This document shows, piece by piece, positions 59,426-64,000 of a stretch of DNA of 64,000 bases. The stretch's first letter is position 1, and the number at the start of each line of letters is the position of its first letter. Under the pieces are notes generated by a model. That model was not told the origin of the DNA, made no database searches, and saw only the letters and a list, made by a program, of their open reading frames with translations. The DNA comes from CAWGQN01 sp963824885 (GTDB lineage: Bacteria; Actinomycetota; Actinomycetes; Actinomycetales; Microbacteriaceae), in assembly GCA_963824885.1 (NCBI GenBank), contig CAWGQN010000001.1, positions 1 through 64,000 on the forward strand, read 5' to 3'. Position numbers and translations under genes: made by a program.

Positions 59426-60025
59426 GTGCCGCAAACCAAACCAGTGATACGAGGGCTGGCCCTCGGGGTTTTCCTCGTGCTGGGTGGCGCGATTGGCCTC
59501 GTCGCAGCGTTCGCCTTGTCGATTGAGAAACTTGCCGCGCTTCGAAACCCAGGCGAAGCGTTGGCGTGTGACTTTAGCCTGATCGTGCAGTGTGGAGCAA
59601 ACCTTGAGTCGAGCGCGGGTTCCGTGTTTGGATTCCCAAACTCATTCGTGGGAATGGCCGGATTCGTAGCCCCAATCGTGGTTGGCGCCGGAATTCTGGC
59701 GGGCGCCCAATTTGGCCGGTGGTTCTGGTTGCTATTTGCGGCCGGTATCACTTTCGCGTTCCTATTTGTGGTGTGGCTCATTTCGCAGAGTCTTTTTGTC
59801 ATTGGCACACTGTGTCCGTGGTGCATGGTCGTGTGGGCGGTCACGATTCCGATGTTTTGGGCCGTGACATTTTTTGTCGTGAAGACCGGATTCTTTCCGT
59901 CGTCGCAACGAATGCAGAGATTGGCCTCGGGGGCCTCCGGATGGGTGCCCGCGATCACAGTACTGTGCTTCGTGGTGATTGCGATCCTCGCTCAAGTACA
60001 GCTCGATGTCCTCGCGTACCTGTAA
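59426..60025 (+). CDS. Vitamin K epoxide reductase family protein
   Basis: A 199-residue membrane protein that reoxidises DsbA-like thiol oxidases using menaquinone. Five helices are predicted. The loop Cys pair is in ACDFSLIVQCGANLESSAGSVFGFPNS, and the active-site CxxC is GTLCPWCMVVW in the fourth helix; the conserved Ser of SVFGFPNS is also there. The GTG at 59426 is chosen because TAGTAT stands seven bases upstream and no Shine-Dalgarno is seen. No thioredoxin domain is fused. It is convergent with ndk. Confidence 0.9.
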   Translation: MPQTKPVIRGLALGVFLVLGGAIGLVAAFALSIEKLAALRNPGEALACDFSLIVQCGANLESSAGSVFGFPNSFVGMAGFVAPIVVGAGILAGAQFGRWFWLLFAAGITFAFLFVVWLISQSLFVIGTLCPWCMVVWAVTIPMFWAVTFFVVKTGFFPSSQRMQRLASGASGWVPAITVLCFVVIAILAQVQLDVLAYL

Positions 60026-60081
60026 CTGGCCGACGATTACGAGAGCCGGTGGCGGGAGTACCGCACTAGCGTGCAGTATTC

Positions 60082-60504
60082 CTACGCGAACCACAGCGCA
60101 AGTTCGCGATGCGCGGACGACGGAGAATCCGACCCGTGCACGAGGTTTTGATGAACCGCGGTTCCCCAATCGCGCGACAGGTCTCCTCTAATTGTTCCCG
60201 GAGTCGCGGACGTTGGATCCGTCGCTCCGGCCAACGAACGGAACCCCTCGATGACGCAGTTTCCTGCGATCCGCATGGCCACAATCGGCCCGCTTTCCAT
60301 GAATTCAACAAGTGGCGCGTAAAACGGCTTGCCCTCGTGCTCAGCGTAGTGACGCGCGAGCAGCTCTCGGTCAGCCTGGAGGAGGCGGATGTCGACAAGA
60401 GCATAGCCCTTCGCTTCAATTCGGCCGAGAATTACTCCGGTCAGATTGCGCGCGACTCCATCGGGCTTCACGAGCACGAGAGTTTCTTCTACTGACGTCG
60501 TCAC
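60082..60504 (-). CDS. ndk: Nucleoside diphosphate kinase
   Basis: Transfers phosphate between nucleoside di- and triphosphates. The 140-residue protein starts VTTSVEETLVLVKPDGVARNL, has the substrate loop KGYALVDIRLL and YAEHEGKPFYAPLVEFM, and the active-site His in NLVHGSDSPSSAHRELALWF. The GTG at 60504 overlaps the DUF4233 stop by 4 bp; the frame is open further upstream but only the family core is taken. Confidence 0.96.
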   Translation of the reverse strand: MTTSVEETLVLVKPDGVARNLTGVILGRIEAKGYALVDIRLLQADRELLARHYAEHEGKPFYAPLVEFMESGPIVAMRIAGNCVIEGFRSLAGATDPTSATPGTIRGDLSRDWGTAVHQNLVHGSDSPSSAHRELALWFA

Positions 60505-60896
60505 GGTTTCTCCTTGGGGGGTTTGAGCCGATCTAGTTTCGCACCGATGATCATGCACGCCGTCCACTCGAGGACAAAGAGCGATCCAACCGCGATCATC
60601 GCGGGCGCGATAATGCCAGTAGCCACGATAGCGGCCTGCAGAACCCAGCCTGCCGCAACACCCCACCCGAATCGCACCACGCCAACGACAGCGAGAAGCG
60701 CACCGCACAACGAGAGACCCCCAACTAATGAGACGGCAAGGGGAAGAACTTTAAGACCCGCGACGACGAGAGTCGCCAAAAGGATGACAATCGCCTCGAA
60801 TATCAGCACGATTGAGGCGAGTCTGCCCCGTATTTTATGGACCACGGGACGCCGATTGGAAGCCCTAACTCCGTCACGAACATCGATATCATTCAT
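60501..60896 (-). CDS. DUF4233 membrane protein
   Basis: A 131-residue protein with four membrane helices (starting SIVLIFEAIVILLATLVVAGLKVLPLA) and a C-terminal LDRLKPPKEKP. It lies between folC and ndk, its standard actinobacterial position. The function is unknown. Confidence 0.88.
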   Translation of the reverse strand: MNDIDVRDGVRASNRRPVVHKIRGRLASIVLIFEAIVILLATLVVAGLKVLPLAVSLVGGLSLCGALLAVVGVVRFGWGVAAGWVLQAAIVATGIIAPAMIAVGSLFVLEWTACMIIGAKLDRLKPPKEKP

Positions 60897-60904
60897 CTTC
60901 GCAC

Positions 60905-62248
60905 CTATTCGCGAGTCGGCACATAACTCATGACGTCTCCGACAAGGCCGACGGAACCCGTCACGAGAGCCACAGCGCGTGGAAATTCCAACGCTCGCGC
61001 GCGGGCGTGCTGAAGCGCCTCGCGCGCGTCGTTACACACGGTGACTCGAGATTCACCCCACACATTCACAACGATTTTCGCAAGGTCGGCTGCCGGTAAC
61101 GCTCGTTCAGACGGGGCCGTAGTCACCACAAACTCGTTGACGTGAGGCGCGAGGGCCGTGACAATTCCCCGTGCGTCTTTGCCAGCGAGAACACCGAGAA
61201 CGGCAATCAGTGTGCGAGATTCAAACGAAGACTCGAGTGCTACCGCAAGTGCCTCGGCGCCGTGCGGATTGTGCGCGGCGTCGACGAGCACCGTTGGCTC
61301 GGTCGCGATGATTTGCAAACGACCGGGGGAACGCGCGTGCGCGAGCCCCTCGGCGACGATCGGCATGGGAAGCTCTTGAGACCCCGCGCCAAGAAACGAC
61401 TCGACCGCGGCGATTGCCACCGCGGCATTCTGTCCCTGGTGGTCGCCAAACAGCGGAAGGAACACGTCGTCGTACCGCGCCGCGAGGCCCTGGACTGTTA
61501 TCAGTTGCCCACCCGATGTCTTCGCGGTGTCGACGAGACGAAACCCGCGGTCCTGAACCTCGAGCGTCGCCTCACTGAGGGTTGCGGCCCGCGCAATTTC
61601 AGCAAGTGCCTCCGCCGATTGACGCGCCGAGACGATGTTTGCGACCGGCTTGATTATGCCCGACTTGGTTCGCGCGATTTCAGCAACAGAGTTGCCGAGT
61701 TGGGCAACGTGATCGAGGGCGATTGGCGTGAATACGGCTACCTGGCCATCAACGATGTTTGTTGCATCCCATTCGCCGCCCATCCCCACTTCGATAATCG
61801 CCACGTCAACGGGGGCGTCTGCAAACGCCGCCAACGCCAAAACTGTCGCCACCTCAAAGAACGTGAGGCGTGCGTCACCCGCTTTTTCAAGCTCAGCGTC
61901 AACCATGTGCACGTACGGTTGGATGTCATCCCAATTCGCGACAAGCGCTTCATCGCGAATCTCATCTCCGTCGATCACGATTCTCTCGTTGAAGCGCATC
62001 AAATGCGGGCTTGTCAAAAGACCAGTCCGGAGCCCAAACGCGCGGAGAATACTCTCGATCATTCTGCTCGTGCTTGTCTTGCCGTTGGTACCCGTGACGT
62101 GGATGACGGGATAAGCGCCCTGCGGGTCGCCGAGGAATTCAACAACTCGTCGGGTGGGTTCCAGGCGCGGCCTCGGCGTGCCCTCGCCGTGCCGTTCGAG
62201 TATTTGACGGTAGACGGCGTCGGCTTCTTGCTGATAGTCGTCAGCCAT
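60905..62248 (-). CDS. folC: Folylpolyglutamate/dihydrofolate synthase
   Basis: Makes dihydrofolate and adds glutamates to folates. The 447-residue Mur-ligase-like enzyme has the P-loop HVTGTNGKTSTSRM, the Ω-loop region GLLTSPHLMRFNERI, GMGGEWDATNIV, and LVDAAHNPHGAEALAVAL. The ATG at 62248 overlaps the end of ileS by 8 bp. With pabB and pabC in the same window it points to full folate synthesis. Confidence 0.95.
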   Translation of the reverse strand: MADDYQQEADAVYRQILERHGEGTPRPRLEPTRRVVEFLGDPQGAYPVIHVTGTNGKTSTSRMIESILRAFGLRTGLLTSPHLMRFNERIVIDGDEIRDEALVANWDDIQPYVHMVDAELEKAGDARLTFFEVATVLALAAFADAPVDVAIIEVGMGGEWDATNIVDGQVAVFTPIALDHVAQLGNSVAEIARTKSGIIKPVANIVSARQSAEALAEIARAATLSEATLEVQDRGFRLVDTAKTSGGQLITVQGLAARYDDVFLPLFGDHQGQNAAVAIAAVESFLGAGSQELPMPIVAEGLAHARSPGRLQIIATEPTVLVDAAHNPHGAEALAVALESSFESRTLIAVLGVLAGKDARGIVTALAPHVNEFVVTTAPSERALPAADLAKIVVNVWGESRVTVCNDAREALQHARARALEFPRAVALVTGSVGLVGDVMSYVPTRE

Positions 62249-64000
62249 AGGTCTCCCCCGAATCACGGACTAACGCAACGATAAATGCGTCGGCGTTTCC
62301 ATAGTGACCACCCGCGAAAACCCGAAAGTGGTCGACCGGGTCTCGCACGAAAGCCGAGAGGCTGCGCTCGACTCCGTTCGGGTCATCAAACGGAGGCACG
62401 GTGCCGGGATCGAAATTGTGCACAGAGAAGTCGGTCGCAAGCGTTTCGGATGCAATATCGACGTACGACGCTCGCTCGAGGGCGTCACGGTCGCTCTCGT
62501 CAGCAAAGATGATCGCTAAACGGATGCGATCACTCACGTCAAAACCCGCCGCCTTTCGCGTGTCTTGGACAGCACGCACGACGTCACGCGCAAGTCCTTC
62601 TGCCAGGAGCTCAGGGGTCATCTCCGTGTTGAGCTTGACAAAGCCGCCGCCGGGAAGGAGTCCGAGGATCGAATCCGCGTCGGCGTCCGTTGGTGCGGCC
62701 ACAATTGCACGATCATATTCCCCGCTCACGAGAGCAATGCCGTCAGCAACGACCGTATCGCCGCTCTCGTGCCAATCGCCGTCGCGCGCCGCCCGAATAA
62801 CGCGTTGGACTGCGCTACCAAGCCGGGGTCCGGCGACTCTCGCTCGAATCGACAACGTGGTTGTCACCCCGAATTCCGCCGCGCTCGACGCGACGAGCTC
62901 TTCGAACGACACACTCTTCACGTTCAGCTCATCACGCAATATTGCTTCGAAGGGCCTCAGTGAATCGACGTCCTCGGCAACGACCGTCAGGCTCTCGAGG
63001 GGCAAGCGCACGCGCAAGCCCGCTTGTTTGCGAAGCGAGAGAGAAACCGACGTCGTGGCACGGATTCTGTCCATTGCCGCTACGAGTCCGCGATTGGCAG
63101 GATACGCTGACGAATCGGGCCAATCCGTGAGATGGACACTGGCTCCCCCCGTGAGGCCCGTCCAAATATCGTCCGTGACGAGTGGAAGAAGCGGCGCGGC
63201 GAGACGAGTGAGCGTCTCGAGAACCGTGAAGAGGGTGTCGAACGCCGTCACGCTCGTCGACCCGGAGTCTGCACCATTCCAAAAACGCGTGCGCGAACGA
63301 CGCACATACCAATTGGTCAGGATGTCGGCAAAATCGCGCAGCCTGTTTGCTGCCAACGCGCAATCAAACGCTTCGAGGTCGTGAGTGACCTCTTCAATCA
63401 GCGTGCGGGTCTTTGCGAGCACATAGCAATCTAAAATGTCGGTCGAATCCGTCCGCCAGCGGGCATCGTACCCGTCGGAACCCGACGCATTGGCGTACAG
63501 CGAGAAGAAATACCACGTGTTCCACAGGGGCAAAAGCATTTGGCGCACGCCCTCGCGAATTCCCGAATCGGTCACCACGAGGTTGCCCCCCCGAAGAACC
63601 GAGGAACTCATTAGAAACCACCGCATCGCGTCAGAACCATCGCGGTCGAATACCCCGTTGACATCGGGATAATTGCGCAGCGACTTTGACATCTTTTGGC
63701 CGTCACTGCCAAGCACGATGCCGTGGCTGACGACGTTTGTGAACGCAGGGCGATCAAACAGCGCAGTCGACAAAGCGTGAAGCGTATAGAACCAGCCTCG
63801 AGTTTGCCCAATGTACTCGACAATGAAATCGGCCGGGTTGTGCGAGTTGAACCAGGCTCGATTTTCAAACGGGTAGTGCACCTGAGCGAACGGCATTGCC
63901 CCCGAGTCAAACCACACGTCGAGAACGTCTGGTATCCGTCGCATCGTCGACGTGCCCGACGGGTCATCGGGATTTGGCCTTGTTAGTTCGTCAATCGCGG
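62241..64000 (-). CDS. ileS: Isoleucyl-tRNA synthetase, C-terminal part
   Basis: The gene runs off the right edge; 586 C-terminal codons are present and the frame is open to 64000. The catalytic domain shows RRIPDVLDVWFDSGAMPFAQVHYPFEN and the KMSKS loop GSDGQKMSKSLRNYPD. The anticodon-binding domain and the C-terminal region seen in large actinobacterial IleS follow. The N-terminal HIGH motif and editing domain lie outside the window. Confidence 0.96.
   Translation of the reverse strand, partial: AIDELTRPNPDDPSGTSTMRRIPDVLDVWFDSGAMPFAQVHYPFENRAWFNSHNPADFIVEYIGQTRGWFYTLHALSTALFDRPAFTNVVSHGIVLGSDGQKMSKSLRNYPDVNGVFDRDGSDAMRWFLMSSSVLRGGNLVVTDSGIREGVRQMLLPLWNTWYFFSLYANASGSDGYDARWRTDSTDILDCYVLAKTRTLIEEVTHDLEAFDCALAANRLRDFADILTNWYVRRSRTRFWNGADSGSTSVTAFDTLFTVLETLTRLAAPLLPLVTDDIWTGLTGGASVHLTDWPDSSAYPANRGLVAAMDRIRATTSVSLSLRKQAGLRVRLPLESLTVVAEDVDSLRPFEAILRDELNVKSVSFEELVASSAAEFGVTTTLSIRARVAGPRLGSAVQRVIRAARDGDWHESGDTVVADGIALVSGEYDRAIVAAPTDADADSILGLLPGGGFVKLNTEMTPELLAEGLARDVVRAVQDTRKAAGFDVSDRIRLAIIFADESDRDALERASYVDIASETLATDFSVHNFDPGTVPPFDDPNGVERSLSAFVRDPVDHFRVFAGGHYGNADAFIVALVRDSGETYG

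Overview
The window is bacterial chromosome from an actinobacterium, most likely of the family Microbacteriaceae. The evidence is the gene order rather than a 16S gene: dnaG-dgt-dusB-uppS-recO-leuA, era-ybeY-HIT-dnaJ-hrcA, hemW-lepA-rpsT, holA-comEC-comEA-leuS, nadD-obgE-rpmA-rplU-rne, and ndk-DUF4233-folC-ileS. Supporting signs are an HtaA haem-binding protein behind candidate IdeR/DtxR boxes, a DUF1345 protein, and the small membrane protein next to nadD. GC content looks moderate by eye. Coding density is very high, with many 1-8 bp gene overlaps, and several genes usual at these loci are missing (rsmE, phoH and corC near dnaJ/ybeY; proBA between obgE and nadD), which suggests a reduced genome. 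No mobile element, integrase or CRISPR array was seen.

Layout. 1-381: 3' part of a peptide deformylase gene with two frameshifts. 494-566: tRNA-Asn. 614-7014: peptide ABC transporter operon (binding protein, two permeases, a double ATPase and an extra single ATPase). 7107-14862: replication, tRNA modification, polyprenyl and leucine genes; uppS carries a frameshift and leuA has a leucine-codon leader peptide. 15008-21333: MprF-like membrane protein, a secreted or membrane alpha/beta hydrolase and a two-component system, possibly a lipid-aminoacylation module. 21456-25487: era, ybeY, HIT, dnaJ, hrcA with a CIRCE operator. 25702-37243: DUF4870, hemW, DUF1990, lepA, rpsT, holA, comEC, comEA, leuS.

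37264-52149 is the accessory part: divergent pabB/pabC, a TetR-DedA pair, a universal stress protein, an App1-like phosphatase, a secreted protein with the fold signature of pertussis toxin S1 but without its catalytic residues, a FUSC-UbiA pair, an iron-box HtaA protein, DUF1345, a CPH-type metal P-type ATPase and a family 2 glycosyltransferase. 52202-52274 is tRNA-Ala. 52392-64000 returns to core genes and ends inside ileS.

Two themes recur. First, nine start codons lie 6-7 nt downstream of a TANNNT -10 hexamer, which predicts leaderless mRNAs. Second, def and uppS carry frameshifts, and comEC and the HtaA gene run implausibly far into neighbouring genes. Either the sequence contains indel errors or these genes are decaying. 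The most unusual gene is the ADP-ribosyltransferase-like protein at 43177-44079; the best regulatory find is the leuA leader.
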